NCBI GenBank assembly: GCA_001600415.1
Contig: BCJX01000002.1
Span: 908,267 to 972,266 of the forward strand
DNA length: 64,000 nt
Origin: Pascua guehoae
Lineage: Eukaryota; Basidiomycota; Tremellomycetes; Trichosporonales; Trichosporonaceae
Reading direction: 5' to 3'
A program made the translations under genes and the position numbers. The notes below the pieces were generated by a model that was not told the DNA's origin, made no database searches, and saw only the letters and a list, made by a program, of their open reading frames with translations. Shown here in pieces: positions 19,912 through 30,430 of this stretch (its first letter is position 1; the number at the start of each line of letters is the position of its first letter).

Positions 19912-22168
19912 GGCGAGAGTCATGGAGAGACATCAGAAGTGGGTTGTCAAAGCCTATTGAAGGCTTGGTTCATATAATGACCACTTGACCGAGTGGGAAG
20001 AGCATGGAACGACAGAATGGGGTTGTTGGTGATCTCTGTACCTAACAAAATGGGGTTGTCCGAAATGTGCCGGTCACCGGTGTGTCCAACGCGTGTTGCA
20101 TGTATGCACACCTTTGCAAGCATGTTCAGATCCTTCTGTGATTTATTGCAGCCTGGAACGTGAGGTCGCGCGTCTCTTTGAAGAACAAATCGCCGACTCT
20201 GTGCTGTTGTAACTGTTGCAGTGGTGACTAGGAGGTGACATGAAGAGCCGAGATACTGAGTCATACCTGATCGTATATATCCTTGAGAACGCGGTGAACT
20301 GTGCGAGACCGCGGCAGCTACCACCCCGCCACCCCACGCCACCAGGCACTGGGGTACAGGCGTTGGTAGCTTTGGCGTCTGCCATGCTATACGTCGTGTT
20401 GCACACTACTGCTGCGCTGCGTATTGCACACCTGGACGCCAGCTCGCCAGCCGGCATGGCCGCGTGACGGGTCCGATCGCGCGCACGAGCCTTTGTCTTG
20501 GAGGGTATTACACGTCATCGACCCACCGAGGTGAGCAAGGCCTCTGGCCTCTGAGCACGTGCAGTATGCACCCGCAACGCATCCAACATTCCAACAATGG
20601 TCCCACTCGCATTCCATTCAGGGGGTCGTCGAGGGCACAATGATTCCGCTCATCTGGAGTGGCTTGACGGAAACGTGTTACCGGTATCCGAACTCTGTAT
20701 CCATTCTATCACGCGATCACGGACGGGTAAGGAAAAGACATGCAAGCTGCACAGGACGCGACCCCAAAGTCGCCCCGTGCTTGCGGCCCAATATTTAATG
20801 TCGTGTACTTTAGGCACCAAGGAGGGCACTTCTTTGATGTGGAGCCCATCGTCTGCTTTTGATACCGCTCATGATGCGCACAGACCTTCTCTCCCACTTC
20901 TAGCGCCCCGAGCTTCAGTCCCTGATCATTTTCACTACAGTTTGGTACCGTGGCCCACAATCTTGGTAGGTGCTCTGTAAAAGGGTTGACTCATTGTTGA
21001 AGTGGCAGTTGTGGCATTTGTGGCGGATGGGTGGCCACAAATGCCACAAATCAACCTTTTCTACTACGCTGCTGGATGACCTGACACATCTAGTCAACCC
21101 GCTTGGTAATTAAAATTTTAGAAGTCACAAGGTCATCATGGTTGCTTGACACCATGGTTATCAGGCATGTCGGCACTCGGGTATCATGAGCCGAAGAGCC
21201 GAACGCTGGAGCCGTTCATTGCGCAGTGCTCTTTTACTATGAAACCCTGTTGGCAGACTCAGCAGATCGATGCGCCCAAAACAAAGGCAACTTGTACGTT
21301 TGGCGACCGGGGCACTAATGACTTCACGGATCACAAGGAATGGGGGATGAAGGAAGCATTACGTTTGTTCATCGCCCCTGTGGCGCCAAAGGCATCACAA
21401 CGTCCAGTCTAAATGCACATCACTCAGCACTTCTTTTTGCACAACAGACGTTAAAATCGCGAGGCCGAATGGTTGGGGGGGCGGAGGGGCGTGCATGTAC
21501 AAAGGAATCTACAGTGAGGGTTACTACCCCGACGCAACAAGAAGGGCGCGGTGGCGTGCGCCACGTCCTCTCGCATCTTCGAGTGCAGTATGGTGATGAG
21601 CTGGATCAGGCTAGGGACATGGTGTGGGTGGCGTTCAAAGCGTACGGAATGCTTCTCTGGGATGCGAGAAATGTGTGATGTTCACGCTTTCATGGGGCAA
21701 GTGAGGGTCATGGGTGGCTGAAGTCGGAACCATTGTCAACACATCCATCACAGGAGGCGCAGGAGGAAAGGGGAAAGAGGGACTGTGTGTGCCTTTATCG
21801 TCCGACTCTCTGCCCCATTGTGGCGTTCTTGGCTTGCCCCCCATCACACCGCCATCAACATGGCTGCGCCGTCGGCTTCCTCGGTCCTCCCCACCCACCA
21901 ACGTCAACGATCTCAGTCCCCAACGACTCGCAGCGAGCATCTCATGTGTGCATAAAAGCCACGCCCCCATCGACACTTCCTCTCAGTCACCCGCTCACCC
22001 ATCCACTCACCAACTCCTACCTCACCACCCCACATCGACCACTTCTCCACGGTCTCCCACCCCACCACAGCCGCCACAGACTCTCTCTAACTTCTTCCCT
22101 CACTCCCTCACTTCCTCCGTCCTCCGCCCCTCCCTCCGTCCCCAACAGGGTACACCCGCACATCCAAC
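19912..22168. other. Intergenic region, 2.2 kb
   Basis: No supported gene. Notable contents are a strong hairpin at 21009-21049 and a CT/CA-rich segment at about 21950-22160 that looks like the promoter and leader of the downstream gene. Confidence 0.5.
21009..21049. repeat. Perfect 16-bp inverted repeat (hairpin)
   Basis: TTGTGGCATTTGTGGC and its exact reverse complement flank a 9-nt loop. Outside the arms, AAAGGGTTGA (about 20981) and TCAACCTTT (about 21051) extend the symmetry imperfectly. Could be a fold-back repeat, a structured RNA or a small MITE remnant. Confidence 0.6.
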
Positions 22169-23176
22169 ATGGCGCAAGACCTACCACTACCCTTTCCGTG
22201 GGTTGGGGAGTTTGTGCGACCGTCACCCGACTGTCACCCTCCCAATGCGTCGTACCTTACCCTCGGGCACGCCACTCGCAGCGCGAACGGAAGTGAGTTG
22301 GTTGAGTTAAGGAGGGAGCTTGAGGACTCGCCCATACCCGTGCGCTTATTTGTACAAATACTGACAATACGAGCGATTCATGGCCCACGTCAGTACAATC
22401 CGGCCCAAGACGCCGAGCTCTTGAAGGAAATCATTATCGCCGTCCGTCCGGATGGCCAGCACGTTCTTCGACAAGGGCTGGTCGACGTGAAACTCCTTCA
22501 TTGCATGAGAGACGACAATTTCGTCGGGCTTGGTTACAAGGCCTGCTTCGCCCACTTGATTAAAGGTCTTGAGAAGGATGGTCACGAGTTTCCCGACCGC
22601 CCTCCTCAAGGCGGTGCGCTCGGCGAACGGCAGAAATATCTCCCGCCGGATGCTCGCATGCGGGCTATTTCGGCTATGCTATCCGGGACGTGCCTCCTTT
22701 TCGAGAAGCCGCCCCGCGGGGACGGACCAATTCCCCCCAAGGACAAGCGTTGTTAGTACACGCCGAAGTGGCAGAGGTGCCGCATTCGCTGACATCAAGG
22801 TAACGAATGCGTAAAAGTCGCCCACAAGGTAAATCGCAACAACCTTTTCAAGCCGTTGTGCTGGGCTACACCCAATACGCCAGACGCATGCCTTCGTTGC
22901 TATGCGGATGGCAACACGAAGTACTGCACTCTCAAGATCGCTCCCCACGCACCCGCGACGTCGCTCAACGACCCCGACGACGTCGCGGAGCTCGTCCGCC
23001 TCGTCCGTATCCTCCATCGAAATGCCGACTTCCTTGGGCCCATGCCTGACGGACCACCCGTTACGCAACATGAAATCCTCCGCGTCACTATTGAGAAGAT
23101 TGTGGAACTCACCCCTCGTATCGGCAACCTGTTTGCGGTCCCCAACCGGGCAGCCCCAGGCGCTGGTGAAGTCTAA
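22169..23176 (+). CDS. Hypothetical protein with C-terminal six-cysteine cluster
   Basis: Not recognised. Two exons (22169-22751, 22800-23176) join in frame into 319 residues. The N-terminal 190 residues include HVLRQGLVDVKLLHCMRDD, GLGYKACFAHLIKGLEKDG and LPPDARMRAISAMLSGTCLL, which look like a small helical globular domain. The splice completes a cysteine cluster: CNEC, sixteen residues, C, nine residues, CLRC, eight residues, C (C-x2-C-x16-C-x9-C-x2-C-x8-C). This is plausible as a zinc-binding module and is reminiscent of cysteine clusters in fungal regulatory proteins, but it does not fit the classical Zn2Cys6 spacing. The rest is helical (DDVAELVRLVRILHRN, ILRVTIEKIVEL). A GC-rich inverted run (GGGGGGG..CCCCCC with T tract) at 23208-23250 lies just past the stop and may mark transcript end. 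Confidence 0.65.
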
Positions 23177-24332
23177 GGTGACTACGTCGTCGTTACTTGG
23201 GTCGTCGACGGGGGGGGTTTTTTTTTTTCGTCTTTTTTGCCCCCCGCCGGATTAACAAGTCGTGAGTTGGTTCGCGAGGCTGTGGCGCTTACCTTTTCTC
23301 AGCACGTCCCGCGGTGTTGCCTTGCTTTGGTAGTTGTCACGGCCAAGCATGACGGTCTGTTTAGGAGTGGCGTTAATGTATTGAGTTCAATCAGTTGAAT
23401 CGGTCAGCGGTCGAATCTCGACTTGAGAACAGTGGGAGATCCACAAACGAGCTCAGATGTTGTTGGTGCAGAACAAACAAGAACTGAACGCGACGGAACA
23501 CACAAAAAACATGTCACTCACTTTGTGTCGTCAAGACTTGCCGTATACAACAGTCACAAGCGAGTGGCTGATCACGGAGGAGGTGGCGTCATGCGTATGG
23601 CGCCTAGAGACACACGTAGGCGGCGCAAACCACCTTGCTATGACAGTGTCAGTGCGGTGCTAGACTCGACGAGGATAAGGAGAGCGCTTGTCGCCGGTTC
23701 GGCCCTCGTGACAAAAACATACTGATAAACGCGCTTGTTGCGTGGTTGCGAACGAGCAAGAGTCTCATGTCGAGCCTGACAGCATCCTCGAAAGTGACAT
23801 AGGCTAGATACAAGGTCATAATGTGATGCAATTTCATGAGCAAGATGCCGCAGTCAGGCATCATCTTGCTGCGGATACACCAAAACTTGTGGCGCATGGT
23901 GTTGGCCAAGGTTGCCTTCCTGGCCACTGCATCGTGATATCTTCGGCGTGCGGCCTGTGCATCCTTGATCATGGACTGTGTTACAATTGCGGGGCGCGCG
24001 GCCGGTGTTGCAATCCAGTGTAGGAAACAGCTTGCGGCAAGGTTTGAGGTGGTTGTGATGACATGACCGAAGTGCCATCAACTCTGTAGCAGTCCACGAC
24101 CCTGTGGCCCAGTGGGACAAGGGACCCATGTCAAGGTTGCATTCGATGACATCAAAGCGCTTGTCTGCTGTAGCCTTTTTTACTGTTTCATCGAGGACTG
24201 CGCTTGGAGTCGCCCTGAAAAAGAGGGCCAACTGTGACACTATGGGCCACAAAACAAACTGTTGTAGACCTGAACAGACGCTGCACAAAAGAGAATGGAT
24301 TACTATAAGCGTGTGACTACCATTCCAACATA

Positions 24333-24551
24333 CAGGTGCGTCAGGAAAGTCTTGAGACTGCCTCTTTGAGCTCGGTCTAGCCGAGGTTGCGCGTACTCTC
24401 AAGACCAATGCAACGCCGCAGCAAGTGCACATGCTGAGGTTCCTTGTTTGTTGTATCCCACATGTCCTGCGCGCCTCCTTCCCCACGTATACCCCACCGT
24501 GAGCGTACCAAAGCTTAATGTGGTAGTCTCATGACTTTTAGGACACACCTG
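24333..24551. mobile_element. TIR-A element a, 219-bp MITE with TA flanks
   Basis: The left end CAGGTGCGTCAGGAAAGTCT then TGAGACTGCC mirrors the right end (inward CAGGTGTGTCCTAAAAGTCA then TGAGACTACC); about 26 of the first 32 bases (counting the TA) match. TA dinucleotides flank both sides. Short length, TIRs, TA target and lack of any transposase frame fit a Tc1/mariner-type non-autonomous element. It is the cleanest copy of the family. Confidence 0.75.
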
Positions 24552-25370
24552 TATACCACGTGTCAACTACACCCTGGTATGCGTGGTCGTGTGGTACCAT
24601 GATCGTATGAGTACCCCACTGACGTGGACTGGCGTACTAGTAGCTGCATAGCTGGAAGGACGCAGAGAACTCGAGAAGCCAAGAGAAGTGCGTAAAGACC
24701 TGAGAAGTGTTGTAGAGACTCGAGCTCGCGCCGTCGCGCACACGCGCTGTCTCACGCAAGTACGCTCAAGCAGCCCGCGTACCCTCAACATTCAGATGTA
24801 TTAGTATGTGATGGGACCATTTTCAAACTCACCCCGACCATGGGCTCTGTCACCTTTATAATTGTTTCTCAACAACCGTTGCAGCGAGCTTGATGAAACT
24901 CGGCATGCATGTACATATTCCCCCAAGGTATGGATTACACATATCTACTCTGCATGAGTTGCATTTGAAACGCCGTTCATGGTGGAAACATACCAGCCAA
25001 CAGAATGTCAGACAGTGACTTTGGAGGAGTCACGGTTGTCTAAAACCACCCCCAAATGGGTACAGTTGTCTTCAGTGGCTGTTATCACCCCAGTAATAAA
25101 GTCAAACAGAGTGTAAGCCATTTTAATGAGGAGTTGAGATGCATATCTATCGAATGATACCCCTTTCATTATCCTTATGTACCAGGTCTTGGAAGTAAAT
25201 AGAATGGCCGACGGGGGTACCACATGCTCTTTGTGGCGGATCGTTCCGCGATATACTCGATACACCCGTATATTCCCTCCAGCGCACTCACCTTATGCAT
25301 CTCCCTATCGCTCACTACAACAAGAAGGAGTCAGCCGATCACCACCCACAAGTGGCGTCCTGGTAGAGAC

Positions 25371-25520
25371 TGTCAAAGTGGCACTTCTGCCACTCTCGCA
25401 TCCATCTCCCACATAGCGACCATAGTGTCCGCCTGCTGTCTATACCGCCGCTCCCCAGTGGTATATAACACTGATGTCCCTCTAAAGTATTCATGCATCG
25501 CTTCTTCTCTCATCTCGACA
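25371..25520 (+). repeat. Dispersed repeat R, copy 3
   Basis: Near-identical blocks to 5490-5620: TGTCAAAGTGGCACTTCTGC, CACTCTCGCATCCATCTCCC, ACATAGCGACCATAGTGTCC, the TATATAACACT box, and TTCATGCATCGCTTCTTCTC then TCATCTCGACA. Confidence 0.6.
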
Positions 25521-26136
25521 GAGACACTGATTGTTATGAGCTGTCCATGTTCCTATACCTGCAACTTTGCAGTCAACACAATTATGTTCCATGACTAATA
25601 ACCCAGATGTTATGAAAGTGGCTACAGAGCCACAGAATGACCTCTTCATGTGAAGGAGCTCGGGAGTACATTAAAGAATGACTGGGCTGTGGCGGTTTCG
25701 CCTTTTCGTTTTAGCCATGTCACCACATATTTTTTATCAGCACTCAGTCCCCCCAGATGCAAGCACAATGATGTACAGGAGGCGGGAACATAAAGACAAC
25801 TACTATGAGAGGATAACACGCTGTGTTCTTATAAATTCCGCTGCTCTACTTTTTGTGGAACTAGAGAATAGAGTAATATGAAGAGCGGAGATACTGATTT
25901 GTACCCTTATCAGGGTGCCGACCGCGCGGCGCGCCCGCCGGGCGCCGCCAGCAGCGCCACTTATTACCACATACTTCGGGTGCAGTGAGCCCGGTAGGGA
26001 ACGGAAAATCCCCACCCAAGAGGCCGTTTGGTGAATGGTGATCGACCGACTGCTTTCCGAGTCCGTCCGCCAGGGTGCAACGACAGAGCGCACAGGTTAT
26101 TGAGTCACATGAACGCCTACAGTACGCCAACAGTGG

Positions 26137-26300
26137 ACGGAAATAGAGGCCTATGGAAGATACAAAAATGCTAAAGAGTCCGTGGTGATAAGGTCCGCTC
26201 ATGGGAGAGTGAGGAGGTAGCGTGCGTAGGAGGCGAGCTTGGGCCAGCCCTCCTGCTTGGAGTCGCGCTCACTCCGGAAGCTGGTGTGGGTGAGGAACAT
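26137..26300 (-). pseudogene. Duplicated 3' fragment of B1 last exon
   Basis: About 160 bases (AATAGAGGCCTATGGAAGAT ... CCGGAAGCTGGTGTGGGTGA) repeat, with roughly 85-90 percent identity, the stretch at 26304-26463 that contains the stop codon and last codons of family B copy 1. It is a head-to-tail partial duplication of the terminal exon with its 3' flank. Confidence 0.7.
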
Positions 26301-26363
26301 GAACGGAGGTAGAGGCCTATGGAAGTACAAAAATACTAATGAGTCCGTGGTGTCAAGGTCCGC

Positions 26364-28262
26364 TCATGGGAGAGTCTGGAGGTAACGAGCATAGGAGGCC
26401 AGCTTGAGCCAGCCCTCCTTCCTCGAGTCGCGCTCGTTCCGGAAGCTCCGGTGGGTGAGGGTGAATGTCGAGTGGCCGACGGGCGTGACACGGAGAGTGA
26501 TCGTGTTGGCCGCGTACGTGTTGGTAGTGTCGGTGATGAGGAACGTGCACCTGGTCCCGAGCTCGACGCCAGGCACTGACCCGCGCATTCCCTGGGGAAG
26601 GAAGAGGGTGAGGTTCCTGGGGGGCTTGGGGAGGCCGAGGTCGGCCACGACGTAGTCGACGGCGGCGGCGGCGGTTAAGAGGGTAATTTTGCCGTCTCCC
26701 GACGGGCCCAGGAGCGCGAGCTGAGTCGAGTTAGCCAGTGCCACACCCTTGTGAATAAAGACTTACCGTCCGGCCGGTTTCGAAAAATTCCCGCTTCACA
26801 CGACCCTCCTTCAGAGCCGCTGAGGCGACCGCACCCTGGGTGTCAGTTATCACACTTCAATCTGGCAATGGACATACCCTGACGAAATCGTCGTGGGCTC
26901 GGTCGGGGTGGACGGCCTGGTGGTATGTGGCGAGGGGTGTGTTGGTGCCAACCGGGACGCCAAGTGTGTGGTCGCGGAGGGCGGCGTTGATGGGGGCCGA
27001 GACCTTGCCCCCCACGCGCCCAGCCTCCGCACCAGTCTCCGAGTCGAAGAGCTTGCCCAAGTCGATGGCAGACGCGTTGTTGAACGAGGGGTGTTGGGGC
27101 GCAGCAAAGAGAACGCCAAAGCGCTCGCGAGCGGGCCCGGTGTGGTCGTCGGTAAACGCGTCAGAGAGCAAGAACCAGACCGCCTCGATGACAAAGACGA
27201 GGGCACACCGCGCCTCGCTCCGAATACTCGACTCGATGGGGCTGACAAGTTGGTCGAGCTCAGCATGGGGCAGGCCCCACACCAAAATGTACAGGTGAGC
27301 CTTGCCGCTCTGTCGTCAGCTAGAGGCAAAGATAATGCTGCACTCACCTTGTATCCGACCCGGTAGTGCTCGCGCCGGGGGTTCGTGCCTTTGGCGCGCT
27401 CTGACGGCGATTCGTGCGCCCGCACCCGGCCGGCGCCACCGTTGAGGCGGATGTTGAGGAGGTCTTCGTCAACATGGCGCGCCTTCTTTGACGACGCCGA
27501 CCCCCAGTAGACGCCGGGGACACCGGGGGTCCCCACCTCTCCGCAGTCGAGGTAGATCACCGGGAAGCAAAATTCCTCTGTCTGTTGGATGACGACTGCG
27601 TCGGCGAGGGACGCGGACGTGAGCATGCCCGTGTCGAGAAAGAAATCGATTGTGCGGTGAGAATAGCGGTGCGCGAGGAACAGGTCGGCGAGCTCGTCGT
27701 AGGAGTAGAGGTCAAACACGGCGTCAAACGCCTCCTTTGCCGTGACGGTGCGGGCCGCGTCGACCGCTGCAACCGCAGCCCGCACGTTTGCCGTTGAAAA
27801 AATGGCCCTGGCGCCGTGCGATGAGGTCGACGCGGCGGGGGCCGAGCGGGACGCCGACGTGAGGGCAGACCAGAAGCTGGACGACGCGCCCGGGGCCGAG
27901 GAGGACACAGAGAGCGACAACGCGGCGCCCGAGGCCAGGACAAGCGAGGTCGAGCTTGACGACGCGGCCGAGCCCGAGGACGACGTGGCAGTCGTGGCAA
28001 ACGAAAACGCAAAAGTCGACGTGGACGTGGAGACAAACGATGCAGCAGACGCAGATGCAGACGCCGTGGAGGCCGGTGTCGACTCAAAACTCAGAAGCGG
28101 CCGCCACCTCAACAACCGTTACCGCCTGTGGGCTTGTCAGCGAATGAAGATAAAGGACTGTGGGATGGGCAAAGGGGGACGCTATTCAAGAACACACTAG
28201 ACACTTACGACAGACGAGCTGGTTTGGACGGGGGTGGGCGAGGAGGGCAAAGTTGACCAGTG
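26364..28262 (-). CDS. GIY-YIG nuclease-fold family B protein, copy B1
   Basis: Paralogue of B4 at 37500-39792, with matching exon structure. Mapped exons: 28262-28209, 28082-27348, 27309-26878, 26835-26767 and 26720-26364, all phase 0; the first coding exons upstream of 28262 were not resolved. Order: Ser/Ala-rich linker; a helical lead-in (EAFDAVFDLYSYDELADLFL); then PVIYLD (GIY position), fourteen residues to YWG, and YWGSASSKKAR with Arg ten residues after the Tyr, as in I-TevI. GRVRAHESPS and HYRVGYK follow, and the next exon has HLYILVWG and VIEAVWFLLSDAF, whose Glu fits the metal-binding position. The last exon opens LALLGPSGDGK and carries an unknown domain ending YARYLQTLP. GIY-YIG assignment is from motif spacing seen by eye. 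No stop or frameshift occurs in the mapped exons. Confidence 0.7.
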
Positions 28263-30430
28263 CTACCCGCGCAGATGGGCGAACTACGAGTGCGATACAA
28301 GAGGAGATGGTGATGAATGTCAAGAACAGATCAATCCGTCCATCCTATATACCGTTCTTAACACGCCAATGTCGTCGTCCTGTGTGATGACGATATTGAC
28401 GACAATATTGATGACAATAGTTGTTCCGACATTGATGATGATATCACTGATTACGATAGCATTGATGACATCAGCGAGAGTGTGTTTGGGTGATGATTCT
28501 GAGCGTGCTGTTGTACTCGGATAGCATGAGATATGTGGGAGGGATGGCCCACAACCAACACCTTCGGAAAGTAATACCGAGTGGGAAGGGTCTTGGCCCA
28601 TTTTTTCAGGAAGGTTGGCCAGGATATACTCCAGTGAGAGAAACTACAGAACTTTATTACGAGACTATAAGAGTGGCTGCTTTGTTGCTATTTATTCTGA
28701 GCCATGAGCTACGCTAATAATTTACCGAAAACGTATTCACAATATCGTGAGGGTGGTTATTCACTTCATGAATATGTCTAGGATGCTTCAGAGATCTGGT
28801 TTATTAGAAGGTACTCCCCCACCCAGTGCCCGCTGATAAAACACTCTAAATGGTGCAGTCGGTAGGCTGTTGTCGCCATAGGACTTGCCCCCTCCGCGTG
28901 TCCTCTGTAAATCCGTATATGTCATGTGGTTTGTACACCAGTGCCTTTCGCCCCCCTCCCTCTCTCTGCCTTCCCCCAACCCTATGATGCTTGGGTTCTC
29001 CCCGCCTACAAATTTATCTGCCATGCAGCGCCACCTGTCTGAGTGTGCCAGAGCCAGCTTTATCAATAATATTATGGATATTAATATTGGTTTCAGGCAA
29101 TCTGAAGTGACAACAGCATCAGCCTAGTCTCTCCTTGGAGGGAAGGAAAGAAGTTACAACGCCGTTAACAGACGGGCAGTTATCTTTCGATTTGGATAGT
29201 CTGATTGCTCAGCCAACAGAACCCTGAAGTTGACCTGCTCAAGGCATGGATTAAACCCAGTACCTTCACCACTCCAAAGTGTAAAAGTAAACACTCTTCT
29301 TCGGGTTCCAGCAAGGTGAGCATGAAGCGACTTCGAGGAGTCAGCCATTTGGATAGCGGGGTTTCATGGTGTTATTACATAAAGGCCATGAAACCGATCC
29401 GTGCAAAAGAAAAAGACAAAGAATTTGCACGGTGCTAGAGAACACAAACCCGCCCTGTCGCTCACGTCTCCTCCCCACCACACCCCCGCCCCCCAGCACC
29501 ACACACACATATACGATCCTTCTCGGTCTCCTTCCCCCCGCCTAGCCGGCCATGTGGAAACCACGCAGCTTCCACATGGTTTATCTCGAGCATCTTCGCT
29601 TTATATAATAGATAGTCTGCCTCGCATAGGTCAATGTCTCTCGTGGGAGTATTTGCCGCGCTAAAAGAAAATAATTCGTTACAGCATACCAAGATAGTGG
29701 TATATAAAACGAGAGACGAGTGGCATGACAGTGGGAACGCAGTTGGGGGACTTAGTTAATGGCTTTTGTAGGGGCGAGGGGCTTGGGTGTGCAAAGCATT
29801 GCGCTCACCAGATGACTCACGGCTGCGGAACTTTGGGCAAGAAGTTGCTGACCCGAATGTCTCACCAAGTGCACGTAGGATTTCAAGCTTGGCTTCCACA
29901 CTGCAAAGCTTCTTCCTTCTTCAACCCCACGCCGCTCGCCCGCTGTCCTTTGCCAATGTAAACAGTTACGTACTCATCTTCCAGCCTATACCCATAAAAA
30001 CTGCTCCTTTCATCCGCTGACTTTACTGCAGGACCTCAGGGATGGCGTTGGTGAGTGACTCGAGCCACCCCTCCTTGGCGACAATTTCGATGCGCTTGTT
30101 TTCTTGTGTCTTGTTCTCTTCGATCTGCGCGTTGGCATCAGTGCTGGCCGGGAGTGATTCGCTGCTGTGTTGTGGCCTCTCCCTGGGCCACATTTGACTT
30201 TGATGTGGCGAGATTGGCTTCGAGCTGAACAATAGTGGACGCAAGCACAACCTTGCGGCGCAGCTCTGGGACCGACTCGGTGAGGGCAGTGACCTCAGTC
30301 TTGGACTGTTGTGCACACTACTCAGTTTCGTCGGCAGCTGCATGCGCAGTAGCCTGCTGTGTCTAGAGACCTGGAATGGACGACTTGATCGATTCCGCCA
30401 GTTCCCGCGCTCTCCGCCTCCACACCCAAG
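28263..30430. other. Intergenic region with relic splice-site segment
   Basis: No supported gene. The stretch CTGCTCCTTTCATCCGCTGA at about 30000-30020, ending in TTACTGCAG, matches the intron 3' end before the main exon of B3 (CTGCTCCTTTCATCAGCTGA at 33609), so part of a B-family 5' region was copied here. Minus-strand codons at 30040-30340 look coiled-coil-like but contain stops. Confidence 0.4.

Larger units (their letters stand above)
23177..26136. other. Repeat-rich intergenic region
   Basis: Contains TIR-A element a (24333-24551) and dispersed repeat R copy 3 (25371-25520). An open frame on the minus strand at 23649-23972 is unrecognised and unsupported by context. Nothing else coding is supported. 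Confidence 0.45.

Noticed and set aside
23649..24486. Minus-strand open frames as a gag- or transposase-like gene
   Set aside because: No recognised motif, short frames that shift, and no flanking repeats consistent with a retroelement.
30030..30343. Minus-strand coiled-coil frame
   Set aside because: Interrupted by stops in the most protein-like frame and lying over a copied B-family intron end.
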